The notes: a model not told the origin generated them from the sequence alone. Shown: positions 1 through 5,706, counted from the stretch's first letter. The stretch: DNA of 7,251 bases from Bacillota bacterium (GCA_016284575.1 JAEEPD010000136.1:1-7251); one strand, 5' to 3'. Numbers and translations: made by a program.

Positions 1-1
1 T

Positions 2-181
2 TCCAGGACCGAGCTTACCGTAAAGGCGGAGGCTTGCCTTAAGGATGCGCCTGCCGGCGAGCGCTACCAGTTCTTCAGAAACGGCTACTACATTGCGGAT
101 ACCGTGCTCAGCAAGCCCGGTGCTCCCGTGTTCAACCAGATCGTCGGACTCAAGAGCTCCTGGAAGCCCGAAAACAAGTAG
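2..181 (+). CDS. glnS: Glutaminyl-tRNA synthetase, C-terminal fragment (5' end outside window)
   Basis: Reading in the frame that ends at the TAG at 179-181 gives 59 residues with no start in the window, so this is the tail of a gene that begins upstream. The fragment contains ERYQFFRNGYYIAD, then KPGAPVFNQIVGLKSSW near the end. This pattern (FQF-R-GYF-D followed by PVFN-x-V-L-x-SW) is the C-terminal anticodon-binding beta-barrel of glutaminyl-tRNA synthetase, which charges tRNA-Gln with glutamine in the cytoplasm. The protein stops a few residues after the conserved Trp, as is usual for the family, so the 3' end looks intact. The catalytic domain (HIGH and KMSKS motifs) lies outside the window and cannot be checked. 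A glutamyl-tRNA synthetase is less likely because its C-terminal domain is of a different, helical type. The identification rests on a short fragment. Confidence 0.85.
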   Translation, partial: SRTELTVKAEACLKDAPAGERYQFFRNGYYIADTVLSKPGAPVFNQIVGLKSSWKPENK

Positions 182-202
182 GACCGGCGAATATATCGAC
201 TA

Positions 203-230
203 TCGCCAATAAACGATAAAAGTATATAAA
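203..230 (+). promoter_or_regulatory. Candidate sigma-A promoter for truA
   Basis: The 54-bp gap between the synthetase stop and truA is AT-rich. It holds TCGCCA (203-208, 4 of 6 matches to TTGACA), a 16-bp spacer and TATAAA (225-230, 5 of 6 matches to TATAAT). The predicted transcription start, about 7 nt after the -10 box, falls at about 236-238, on the truA ATG itself. No Shine-Dalgarno precedes that ATG, which fits a leaderless or nearly leaderless message. The -35 box is weak, so this is a suggestion only. Confidence 0.35.
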
Positions 231-235
231 TACTG

Positions 236-1051
236 ATGTTCAAGAACATTCTGCTGACAATAGCATACGATGGCAGCGGCTTTTCAGGCTGGCAGCGGCA
301 GCCAAACGCGAGGACGGTCTGCGGGGAGCTTGAGGCACTGCTTTCGGATATCTGCGGCGCACTGGTGCAGCTTAACGGCTGCTCCAGGACCGATGCAGGC
401 GTTCACGCGAAGGGCCAGCGGGCGAGCTTCATATCAGATTGCCCCGTCCCGGCGGAGCGGCTTGCAAGGGTCATGAACGACAGACTGGCCAAGGACCGCC
501 TGGAGGGCGTGGGCGAGATCCGCATACTGGAAGCAAAGGAGATGCCAGAAGACTTTCACGCAAGGTTTGACAGCAGGGGCAAAAGATACGTCTATAGGAT
601 AAGGGCAGGCTGGGGCGAGGCCGGCAGCGGACCGGACGTTTTCAGCAGGAACTACTGCTATCAGGTTAGGGAAAAGCTGGACGCAGAAGCCATGAAAAAG
701 GCCGCTTCGTACATTATCGGCACTCATGATTTCAAATGCTTTGAGGCCGCGGGAAGCACCCCAAGAGAAAGCACTGTAAGGACCAGCTACAGCCTGGAAA
801 TAGACTGCAGTCCGGCTCAGAACAGCGGCCCTGCCACAGGCGCCGCGCTGCAGGACATCACTGTAAGGATCGAGGGAGACGGCTTCCTCTACAACATGGT
901 CCGCATCATCACCGGAACCCTGGTGGAGGTGGGGCAGCGGAAACGCAGTCCTGAGAGCATCAAGGATACTATAGCCTCGCTGGACAGGAGCAGAGCCGGT
1001 CACACAGCTCCGCCCCAGGGGCTGTACTTAGACGAGATATTTTACCAGTAA
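236..1051 (+). CDS. truA: tRNA pseudouridine synthase A (TruA)
   Basis: This 271-residue cytoplasmic enzyme should convert uridines 38-40 in the anticodon stem-loop of tRNAs to pseudouridine. The N-terminus has the family pattern YDGSGFSGWQRQP (11-23). The catalytic aspartate is D53 in CSRTDAGVHAKGQ (49-61). HARFDSRGKRYVYRI (108-122) supplies the conserved Arg and Tyr around the active site. FLYNMVRIITGTLVEVGQ (217-234) and the C-terminal GHTAPPQGLYL (255-265) are also diagnostic. Length is at the upper end for the family; residues about 191-206 (Ser/Ala/Gly-rich) look like a small insertion. The ATG at 236 is the only sensible start, because an in-frame stop lies at 227-229 and the protein then begins exactly where TruA proteins do. 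There is no recognisable Shine-Dalgarno. It is probably its own transcription unit or the first gene of the following cluster. Confidence 0.96.
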   Translation: MFKNILLTIAYDGSGFSGWQRQPNARTVCGELEALLSDICGALVQLNGCSRTDAGVHAKGQRASFISDCPVPAERLARVMNDRLAKDRLEGVGEIRILEAKEMPEDFHARFDSRGKRYVYRIRAGWGEAGSGPDVFSRNYCYQVREKLDAEAMKKAASYIIGTHDFKCFEAAGSTPRESTVRTSYSLEIDCSPAQNSGPATGAALQDITVRIEGDGFLYNMVRIITGTLVEVGQRKRSPESIKDTIASLDRSRAGHTAPPQGLYLDEIFYQ

Positions 1052-1055
1052 AGGA

Positions 1056-1091
1056 ATGCGCAAGAGCCTTCCTAAGGGCAGCAGCGCGCAT
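1056..1091 (+). other. Interrupted inverted repeat in the truA-comEB gap
   Basis: ATGCGC (1056-1061) and GCGCAT (1086-1091) are perfect inverted repeats. Between them, GCCTT (1066-1070) can pair with AAGGGC (1074-1079) around a CCT loop with one bulged G. In RNA this would form a two-part hairpin. No T-run follows on the + strand (the next bases are CTGAAAAAC), so it is not a standard intrinsic terminator. It may be a processing or attenuating structure, or chance. Confidence 0.3.
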
Positions 1092-1113
1092 CTGAAAAAC
1101 AGTTAACATCAGC

Positions 1114-1119
1114 AGGAGG
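1114..1119 (+). promoter_or_regulatory. Ribosome binding site of the dCMP deaminase gene
   Basis: AGGAGG is a full match to the anti-Shine-Dalgarno core and sits 5 nt before the ATG at 1125. It fixes the start of the deaminase and contrasts with truA, which has no such site. Confidence 0.85.
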
Positions 1120-1124
1120 CAGAC

Positions 1125-1628
1125 ATGGAAAAAGCAAGACCCAACTGGGATCAGTATTTTATGGAATTCGCTGAACTGGCCCGCACCCGTACCACCTGCA
1201 TCAGGAGGGGCGTAGGCGCAGCCATCGTCAAGGACAACAGGGTAATCGCCACGGGCTACAACGGCGTTCCCAAGGGCCTCCGCCACTGCTCCGAGGTGGG
1301 ATGCCTCCGCCAGCAGCTGAATGTTCCCTCAGGCAAGATGCACGAGCTCTGCCGGGGTCTACACGCCGAGCAGAACGCCATAATACAGGCCGCATGCATG
1401 GGAAGCAGCATCGAAGGCGGCACAATCTATGTAACCACACAGCCCTGCATCATCTGCACCAAGATGATAATCAACGCAGGCATAAAAAGAGTCGTCATCA
1501 AGGAGCCCTATCCCGACGAGCTGGCCATGTCCATGGCCACGGAAGCCGGTCTGGTGATAGACGTTCTGAACGAGGACGGCAGCATTCAGCACGATATTTA
1601 CGGAGCGGAGAAAGCCGCCGGGAAATAA
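1125..1628 (+). CDS. comEB: dCMP deaminase (ComEB family)
   Basis: This 167-residue protein belongs to the zinc-dependent cytidine/deoxycytidylate deaminase family. It should deaminate dCMP to dUMP, feeding thymidylate synthesis in the cytoplasm. The catalytic zinc site is visible as HAEQNAI (H80, with E82 as the proton-shuttling glutamate) and PCIIC (C108 and C111). NGVPKG (46-51) is the nucleotide-binding stretch typical of dCMP rather than cytidine deaminases. Between them, H54, C60 and C76 could bind a second, structural metal, as in some dCMP deaminases. The length is normal. The ATG at 1125 follows a strong AGGAGG. Its stop is only 3 nt before the next ORF, so it is probably co-transcribed with the transferase and epimerase genes. 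The name ComEB follows the Bacillus homologue and does not imply a role in competence here. Confidence 0.92.
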   Translation: MEKARPNWDQYFMEFAELARTRTTCIRRGVGAAIVKDNRVIATGYNGVPKGLRHCSEVGCLRQQLNVPSGKMHELCRGLHAEQNAIIQAACMGSSIEGGTIYVTTQPCIICTKMIINAGIKRVVIKEPYPDELAMSMATEAGLVIDVLNEDGSIQHDIYGAEKAAGK

Positions 1629-1631
1629 GCT

Positions 1632-2774
1632 ATGAGTCAGTATCTGCTGGTGTTCGCCCTGGCTTTCATCGTAACGGCCATAGCGACGCCCGTCTCCATC
1701 AAAATTGCGCCTAAGATCGGTGCCATGGACGTGCCCAAGGACGACAGACGCATGCATAAGAAGCCCATGCCGGTGCTTGGCGGTCCCGCCATCTACCTGG
1801 GGATACTGGTGTCCGCGTTTTTTCTGATAAGAGAGGACTCGGTATACCACGAGCAGTTCCTGGGTATCTTCATCGCGGGCACGCTGATGCTTATCGTGGG
1901 CATAGTGGACGACATAAGAGACAGAGGGCTTCCCGCCAAGGTGAAGCTGCTCGGTCAGCTTGTGTGCGCCTTTATACTTTGGCACTACAGCCTCCGCTTT
2001 TCAGGCATGGCCAATTTCTTCAGCTCGGATCCGGAGGCCTACATCGTGTTCCCCGGCTGGCTGTCCCTTATAATAACCATGCTCTGGATAGTGGCCATAA
2101 CAAACACCATCAACCTGATCGACGGCCTGGACGGCCTGGCGGCTGGGGTGGTCTTCATTGCCTGCCTTTCCATAGCCTACGTCTGCACCATACACGGCCG
2201 CAGCGAGACCAAATACATGATCGTGGCCATGGCGGGAGCCTGCCTGGGCTTTCTGATCTACAATTTCAACCCCGCGAAGATATTCATGGGTGACAGCGGC
2301 GCCCTGCTTTTAGGCCTGCTGCTGGCTTCGGTGTCCATGGTGGGAGATACCCCCACCAAGAGCGTCACTCTGTTCTCCACCATACTGCCCATGATAATCC
2401 TGGCCCTGCCCATATTCGACACCGTATTTGCCATGATACGCCGCATCCTCAGCCACAGGAGCTTTATGGAGGCGGACAAGGGGCATCTGCACCACCGCAT
2501 AATCGCCATGGGCTTCGGTCAGAGGCGCACGGTGCTGGTGATCTACTGCATCTGCGCCATCCTGGGCATCGCAGGCGTGCTCTGGACCCTGCAGCTTAAG
2601 CTGGAGGCTCTGGCCCTGATATTCATAGCAGGGACTCTGATGTTCATCTTCCTGGGCACCCGCATTGATATCAACGACCAGATCGCAGCCAGGGAAGAGG
2701 CTGCCCACGTGAACGAGCCCAGGGGACGTATAGAACCCGTAAGAGAGAAAGTTGAGGAGATCGATGTCAGCTAA
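1632..2774 (+). CDS. wecA: Undecaprenyl-phosphate GlcNAc-1-phosphate transferase (WecA/TagO type)
   Basis: This 380-residue polytopic membrane protein transfers GlcNAc-1-phosphate from UDP-GlcNAc to undecaprenyl phosphate, the first lipid-linked step of wall teichoic acid or another surface glycan. Landmarks in order: DRRMHKKPMPVLGG (38-51), the aspartate pair D93-D94 followed by KVKLLGQ (103-109), NLIDGLDGLAAG (161-172), NFNPAKIFMGDSG (211-223) and KGHLHHRI (283-290). The HLHHR motif marks the WecA/TagO branch and argues against MraY, which uses UDP-MurNAc-pentapeptide. About ten or eleven hydrophobic helices are visible. The last 37 residues (344-380) form a charged, probably cytoplasmic tail. 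The start lies 3 nt after the deaminase stop, with only a weak GGGA-like site. The gene overlaps the epimerase gene by 11 nt, consistent with translational coupling. Which polymer it starts cannot be told from this window. Confidence 0.92.
   Translation: MSQYLLVFALAFIVTAIATPVSIKIAPKIGAMDVPKDDRRMHKKPMPVLGGPAIYLGILVSAFFLIREDSVYHEQFLGIFIAGTLMLIVGIVDDIRDRGLPAKVKLLGQLVCAFILWHYSLRFSGMANFFSSDPEAYIVFPGWLSLIITMLWIVAITNTINLIDGLDGLAAGVVFIACLSIAYVCTIHGRSETKYMIVAMAGACLGFLIYNFNPAKIFMGDSGALLLGLLLASVSMVGDTPTKSVTLFSTILPMIILALPIFDTVFAMIRRILSHRSFMEADKGHLHHRIIAMGFGQRRTVLVIYCICAILGIAGVLWTLQLKLEALALIFIAGTLMFIFLGTRIDINDQIAAREEAAHVNEPRGRIEPVREKVEEIDVS
2754..2759 (+). promoter_or_regulatory. Ribosome binding site deciding the wecB start
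   Basis: GAGGAG sits inside the end of wecA, 4 nt before the ATG at 2764. An in-frame TTG at 2752 overlaps this site and has none of its own, so the ATG is the better start. The spacing is slightly short. Confidence 0.75.
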
Positions 2775-3885
2775 GAAGATCAAGGTCATGTCGGTCTTCG
2801 GCACAAGGCCGGAGGCCATAAAGATGGCGCCCCTTGTGAAGGCCCTGCAGGAGGATCCGGACATAGAATCCCTCCTCTGCGTAAGCGCTCAGCACAGATC
2901 CATGCTGGACCAGGTGCTGGAGCTTTTTGAACTCACACCGGACTACGATCTCAATATCATGAAGCCCAACCAGACCCTGTCCATGATCACGGCCAACGTG
3001 CTGACGGGGCTGGAGCCCATACTGGCAAAGGAAAAGCCGGACATGGTGCTGGTTCACGGAGACACCTCCACCACCTTCGTCACAGCCCTGGCCTGCTTCT
3101 ACCAGCAGATCCCCGTGGGCCATGTGGAGGCTGGCCTTAGGACCTGGAATAAGTATTCCCCCTTCCCGGAGGAGATGAACCGGGTGCTGGTGGGCCGCAT
3201 AGCGGAGCTTCACTTTGCCCCCACTGAAAAGAACTGTCAGAACCTGCTGGACGAAGGCGTCCCCGAAGATCACATATCCGTAACCGGAAACACCGTTATC
3301 GACGCCCTGCTTCAGGTGGCAGGAAAGCCCTACGAGTTCGAGGATGAGACCCTGAAAGGCCTCGATTTTGAAGGCAAAAGGGTAATAACCGTCACCTGCC
3401 ACAGGCGGGAGAATCTGGGTGAATACATGGCCCATATCTTCAGCGCCATCGCGGACATCGCAAGGGAGTTCGGGGATGTGGAGGTGGTGTATCCCGTCCA
3501 CCTGAATCCAAAGGTCAGAGAGGAGGCAGCTCAGTATCTTGGCGGCCTGTCCAATGTGCACCTGATAGAACCCCTTACCTACCAGCCCTTCGTTAATCTG
3601 CAGGCCAGGTCTTACTTTATAGTCACCGATTCCGGTGGCATGCAGGAGGAGGCCCCGGCCCTTGGCAAGCCCGTACTGGTTGTGCGCAAGGAGACTGAGC
3701 GTCCCGAGGCCATAGCTGCAGGCACCGCAAAGCTGGCAGGCGTTGAAAGGGACACCATCTACGCCATGATGAAGGAGCTGCTGACGGATAAAAGCGCCTA
3801 CGATGCCATGGCTCACGCGGTCAATCCCTACGGCGACGGCAAGGCCTGCGGCAGAATTATTGAATCGATTAAAAAATATCTATAG
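2764..3885 (+). CDS. wecB: UDP-N-acetylglucosamine 2-epimerase, non-hydrolysing (WecB/MnaA)
   Basis: This 373-residue cytoplasmic enzyme interconverts UDP-GlcNAc and UDP-ManNAc, the ManNAc donor for wall teichoic acid linkage units and other surface polymers. The fold is two Rossmann-like domains (GT-B type). FGTRPEAIKMAPL (12-24) is the N-terminal signature. Residues aligned with those known to be catalytic in the E. coli enzyme are present: D100 in VHGDTSTT, E122 in VEAGLRT, E136 in PFPEEMNR, and H213 in TCHRREN. The C-terminal domain has TDSGGMQEE (288-296) and RPEAI (313-317), which bind the UDP part. The length matches the family. It overlaps the transferase gene by 11 nt, and the pairing makes biochemical sense: both enzymes use UDP-GlcNAc for the same kind of polymer. 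All key residues are intact. Confidence 0.95.
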   Translation: MSAKKIKVMSVFGTRPEAIKMAPLVKALQEDPDIESLLCVSAQHRSMLDQVLELFELTPDYDLNIMKPNQTLSMITANVLTGLEPILAKEKPDMVLVHGDTSTTFVTALACFYQQIPVGHVEAGLRTWNKYSPFPEEMNRVLVGRIAELHFAPTEKNCQNLLDEGVPEDHISVTGNTVIDALLQVAGKPYEFEDETLKGLDFEGKRVITVTCHRRENLGEYMAHIFSAIADIAREFGDVEVVYPVHLNPKVREEAAQYLGGLSNVHLIEPLTYQPFVNLQARSYFIVTDSGGMQEEAPALGKPVLVVRKETERPEAIAAGTAKLAGVERDTIYAMMKELLTDKSAYDAMAHAVNPYGDGKACGRIIESIKKYL

Positions 3886-3934
3886 CAGGAAATCTTTCTA
3901 TTATAAAACAATATATAATTAATTAAATGAACCG

Positions 3935-3963
3935 TTGCCCTCTATCCGCTATTATGATAGAAT
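3935..3963 (+). promoter_or_regulatory. Candidate sigma-A promoter of the atp operon
   Basis: TTGCCC (3935-3940, 4 of 6 matches) and TAGAAT (3958-3963, 5 of 6 matches) are separated by an ideal 17-bp spacer in the gap after wecB. Upstream, 3897-3927 is almost pure A/T and could act as an UP element. The predicted transcription start, about 3969-3972, coincides with the ATG at 3971, and no Shine-Dalgarno is present there. The message would therefore start leaderless. The gap shows no intrinsic terminator, so read-through from wecB is also possible. Confidence 0.5.
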
Positions 3964-3970
3964 TTCGAAA

Positions 3971-4240
3971 ATGAAAAAATACCAGGATCTTTTAAAAGGC
4001 GCCGCATATGTTACCCAGTTCGGCTTCACCATAGTGTGTCCGCCCATAGTCATGGCAATGCTTGGCCTGTGGCTCCAGAAAAGATTCGGCCTGGGCAGCT
4101 GGGTCATCATGGTTTTCATACTGATAGGCCTCATAACCGCCGCATCCTCTGCCTGGAGCTTCTTCAGGACCCTGGACAGGCAGGAAGCGAAAAAAGAGGC
4201 AGTTTACAAGGAAAAGACCAACTACAACAAACATGGATAA
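3971..4240 (+). CDS. atpZ: AtpZ-like small membrane protein (ATPase_gene1 family)
   Basis: This 89-residue protein has two membrane helices, about residues 13-35 and 43-66, joined by GLWLQKRFGLGSW (32-44). It ends in a Lys/Glu-rich cytoplasmic tail. The GxWLxxxFG turn between two helices is the pattern of the small proteins encoded first in many Gram-positive atp operons (AtpZ/ATPase_gene1). In alkaliphilic Bacillus these have been linked with AtpI to Mg2+/Ca2+ supply or assembly of the synthase; the exact role is not settled. The ATG at 3971 gives the family's usual N-terminus. An in-frame TTG at 3935 would add 12 residues lacking family character and would overlap the likely -35 box. There is no Shine-Dalgarno. 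The gene overlaps atpI by 8 nt (ATGGATAA), suggesting translational coupling. Confidence 0.75.
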   Translation: MKKYQDLLKGAAYVTQFGFTIVCPPIVMAMLGLWLQKRFGLGSWVIMVFILIGLITAASSAWSFFRTLDRQEAKKEAVYKEKTNYNKHG

Positions 4241-4619
4241 GCAGACCGTAAAGGACATTGGAAATATCATGATAGGCGTGGCAGCTTGCGACGCCGTCAT
4301 GGCTTTGGTCTTTATGGCTCTTGGAAAGCTCACTCCCGGTGTCTTTTACGGCATTATCCTTACCCTTATCGTCACCTTCATAACCTATCTTCATCTGGCC
4401 AGGTCCATATATAAGGCCACAGCCATGGAAGAAGGAGGACAGGCCTATCTTCAGCGAAGCTACACCGTAAGGCTGCTCCTTCAGGCGGCCTGCGCGGTGA
4501 TCGCCGCAAAGGTGCCCTTCATCGACGTTTACGCAGGAATAATACCGCTGTTCTTCCCAAGGATAGCGCTCTACATAATGGGTTTTCTGGAAAACAGAAA
4601 GCAGAAGAAAGGAGAATAA
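4233..4619 (+). CDS. atpI: ATP synthase assembly protein, subunit I family (AtpI)
   Basis: This 128-residue protein has four predicted membrane helices, about 9-29, 36-56, 77-93 and 98-117, and a short basic C-terminal tail. Size, helix pattern and position directly before the a-subunit gene fit the ATP-synt_I family. Its best-known members help assemble or stabilise the c ring. The family is poorly conserved, so the assignment relies on context as well as topology. The ATG lies within the last codons of the atpZ-like gene with an 8-nt overlap. Its stop is 6 nt before atpB, and the atpB ribosome binding site (AAAGGAG, 4608-4614) is inside its last codons. Confidence 0.75.
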   Translation: MDKQTVKDIGNIMIGVAACDAVMALVFMALGKLTPGVFYGIILTLIVTFITYLHLARSIYKATAMEEGGQAYLQRSYTVRLLLQAACAVIAAKVPFIDVYAGIIPLFFPRIALYIMGFLENRKQKKGE

Positions 4620-4625
4620 CAGCAT

Positions 4626-5381
4626 ATGAGTGTGGATATTCATGGTGCGCGTATTCTTTATACCATACCCATACTCGGCGGCATCAATATCACCTCCACC
4701 CTGGTCATAACCTGGTGCGTGATGGCGGTGCTCACAGGCCTCTCCATCTGGCTCACCCGGGATCTTAAGGTCCGGGGCGTGAGCAAGAAGCAGGCCGTGG
4801 CCGAATGGCTGGTGCAGTTTGCTGACAGCTTCGTGGAACAGAACATGGGAAAGAAGTGGGTGAAAAGCTTCGCGCCCTTCATCGCAGCCATCTTTGCCCT
4901 GTCTCTTGGCTCCAGCCTCACATCCCTGATAGGCTGCTTCCCGCCCACCGCGGACCTGGTCACCGAGCTGGCCTGGGCCATAGTAGTCTTCGTGATCATC
5001 ACCTACAACAACATCAAATCCAACGGTCTTCTGGGCTACCTCAAGAGCTTCTGCTCCCCCATCTTCCTGATGGCGCCCTTCAACGTGCTGGGAGAGGTCT
5101 TCAAGCCCGTGTCCATGACCTTCCGTCACTTCGGAAATATCGTATCGGGCACCGTCATCTCCGCTCTGGTATATGCGGGTCTCACCGCCGCCAATGTGGC
5201 GCTGTTCAGCCTCATCCCCGGAGCTGTGGGCAAAGTCCTCGGAGCCATACCCTTCCTGACCGTGGGTATACCCGCCGCCCTGTCCCTTTACTTCGACTGG
5301 TTCGGCTCAGTAATACAGGCCTTTATCTTCTGCGTCCTGACAATGGTATTCATCTCCCAGGCCGCAGGTGAAGAAGAATAG
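4626..5381 (+). CDS. atpB: F1Fo ATP synthase subunit a
   Basis: This 251-residue membrane protein is the stator channel that carries ions to and from the c ring. The essential arginine is R167 in KPVSMTFRHFGN (160-171), equivalent to R210 of the E. coli protein. Q231 in VIQAFIFCVLTM (229-240) matches the conserved glutamine of the last helix (Q252 in E. coli). Five or six hydrophobic helices are visible: about 22-43, 80-103, 112-127, 145-160, 172-195 and 204-245 (the last a pair). A histidine follows the essential arginine where E. coli has leucine. The start follows AAAGGAG at a spacing of 11 nt. Length is normal. The segment PVFN-like motifs of other families are absent and I see no alternative assignment. 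Given the c subunit, it likely conducts Na+. Confidence 0.95.
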   Translation: MSVDIHGARILYTIPILGGINITSTLVITWCVMAVLTGLSIWLTRDLKVRGVSKKQAVAEWLVQFADSFVEQNMGKKWVKSFAPFIAAIFALSLGSSLTSLIGCFPPTADLVTELAWAIVVFVIITYNNIKSNGLLGYLKSFCSPIFLMAPFNVLGEVFKPVSMTFRHFGNIVSGTVISALVYAGLTAANVALFSLIPGAVGKVLGAIPFLTVGIPAALSLYFDWFGSVIQAFIFCVLTMVFISQAAGEEE

Positions 5382-5423
5382 ATTTTTATTATTTAACGTT
5401 TGATAAACGGAGGAATCATCAAC
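5382..5423 (+). promoter_or_regulatory. AT-rich leader and ribosome binding site of atpE
   Basis: The 42-nt gap between atpB and atpE starts with an A/T stretch (5382-5408, with only a few G or C) and ends with GGAGGA (5409-5414), 9 nt before the ATG at 5424. Low structure upstream of a full Shine-Dalgarno should favour ribosome loading. This resembles the translational enhancer known before E. coli atpE, where many c subunits are needed per complex. The site decides the start: an in-frame TTG at 5400 lies upstream of it and is rejected. Confidence 0.6.
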
Positions 5424-5684
5424 ATGGAAAGAGCATTAGTACTTATGGGATGCGCTATCGGTGCAGGACTTGCACTTATCGCAGGTATCGGCCCCGGAAT
5501 CGGTGAAGGCTACGCCGCAGGCAAGGCCCTGGAATCCATCGCCCGTCAGCCCGAACTCACCGGCACCATCAGAAGCAACATGTTCGTAGGTATCGCACTT
5601 GCAGAAACCACCGGTATCTACGGTTTCGTAACCGGCCTTCTGCTGATCTTCGTAGCTCCCGGAATGTTCCTGGGCATGCTCTAA
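5424..5684 (+). CDS. atpE: F1Fo ATP synthase subunit c, two-carboxylate (probably Na+) type
   Basis: This 86-residue hairpin protein (helices about 4-38 and 48-80) forms the rotor ring. The loop carries the conserved ARQPE (40-44) that contacts gamma and epsilon. The ion-binding glutamate is E61 in ALAETTGIY (58-66). Aligned with the Ilyobacter tartaricus Na+ c subunit (Q32, V63, E65, S66, Y70; offset 4), this protein has E28, L59, E61, T62 and Y66. E28, in GIGPGIGEGYAAGKA (21-35), gives a second carboxylate at the ion site, as described for Fusobacterium nucleatum. P24 is also kept. Na+ coupling is therefore a strong inference, not shown directly. Codon use stands out: every Ile codon is ATC and no AGG is used, unlike wecA nearby, in keeping with high expression. 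Confidence 0.97.
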   Translation: MERALVLMGCAIGAGLALIAGIGPGIGEGYAAGKALESIARQPELTGTIRSNMFVGIALAETTGIYGFVTGLLLIFVAPGMFLGML

Positions 5685-5706
5685 TTGCCGGCGCGAAAAA
5701 AGATTG

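Noticed and set aside
201..218. TATCG/CGATA inverted repeat before truA as a terminator
   Set aside because: The stem is only 5 bp with an 8-nt loop and low GC, and no T-run follows.
434..1003. 189-codon open frame on the - strand inside truA
   Set aside because: It is entirely opposite an intact truA and has no sequence support.
2752..2763. TTG start 4 codons upstream for wecB
   Set aside because: The TTG overlaps the GAGGAG ribosome binding site that serves the ATG at 2764; the ATG gives the normal N-terminus.
2767..3816. 349-codon open frame on the - strand opposite wecB
   Set aside because: It mirrors a strongly conserved gene on the + strand, its product is rich in His/Gly/Gln without a recognisable motif, and no ribosome binding site or promoter supports it. 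It is a by-product of GC-rich third positions.
3935..3970. TTG start 12 codons upstream for the atpZ-like gene
   Set aside because: The extra residues are not membrane or family sequence, no ribosome binding site precedes the TTG, and the stretch is better explained as promoter.
3962..3972. 11-bp ATTTCGAAAAT shared with 6811-6821 at the start of atpA
   Set aside because: The second copy is inside coding sequence (ISKI codons) and the motif is a simple AT-rich palindrome; two copies are not enough to claim a regulatory repeat.
4164..5129. 321-codon open frame on the - strand across atpZ, atpI and atpB
   Set aside because: It covers three conserved + strand genes, and its translation has no family character.
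5400..5423. TTG start 8 codons upstream for atpE
   Set aside because: GGAGGA at 5409-5414 lies inside this extension and points to the ATG at 5424, which also gives the usual c-subunit length.
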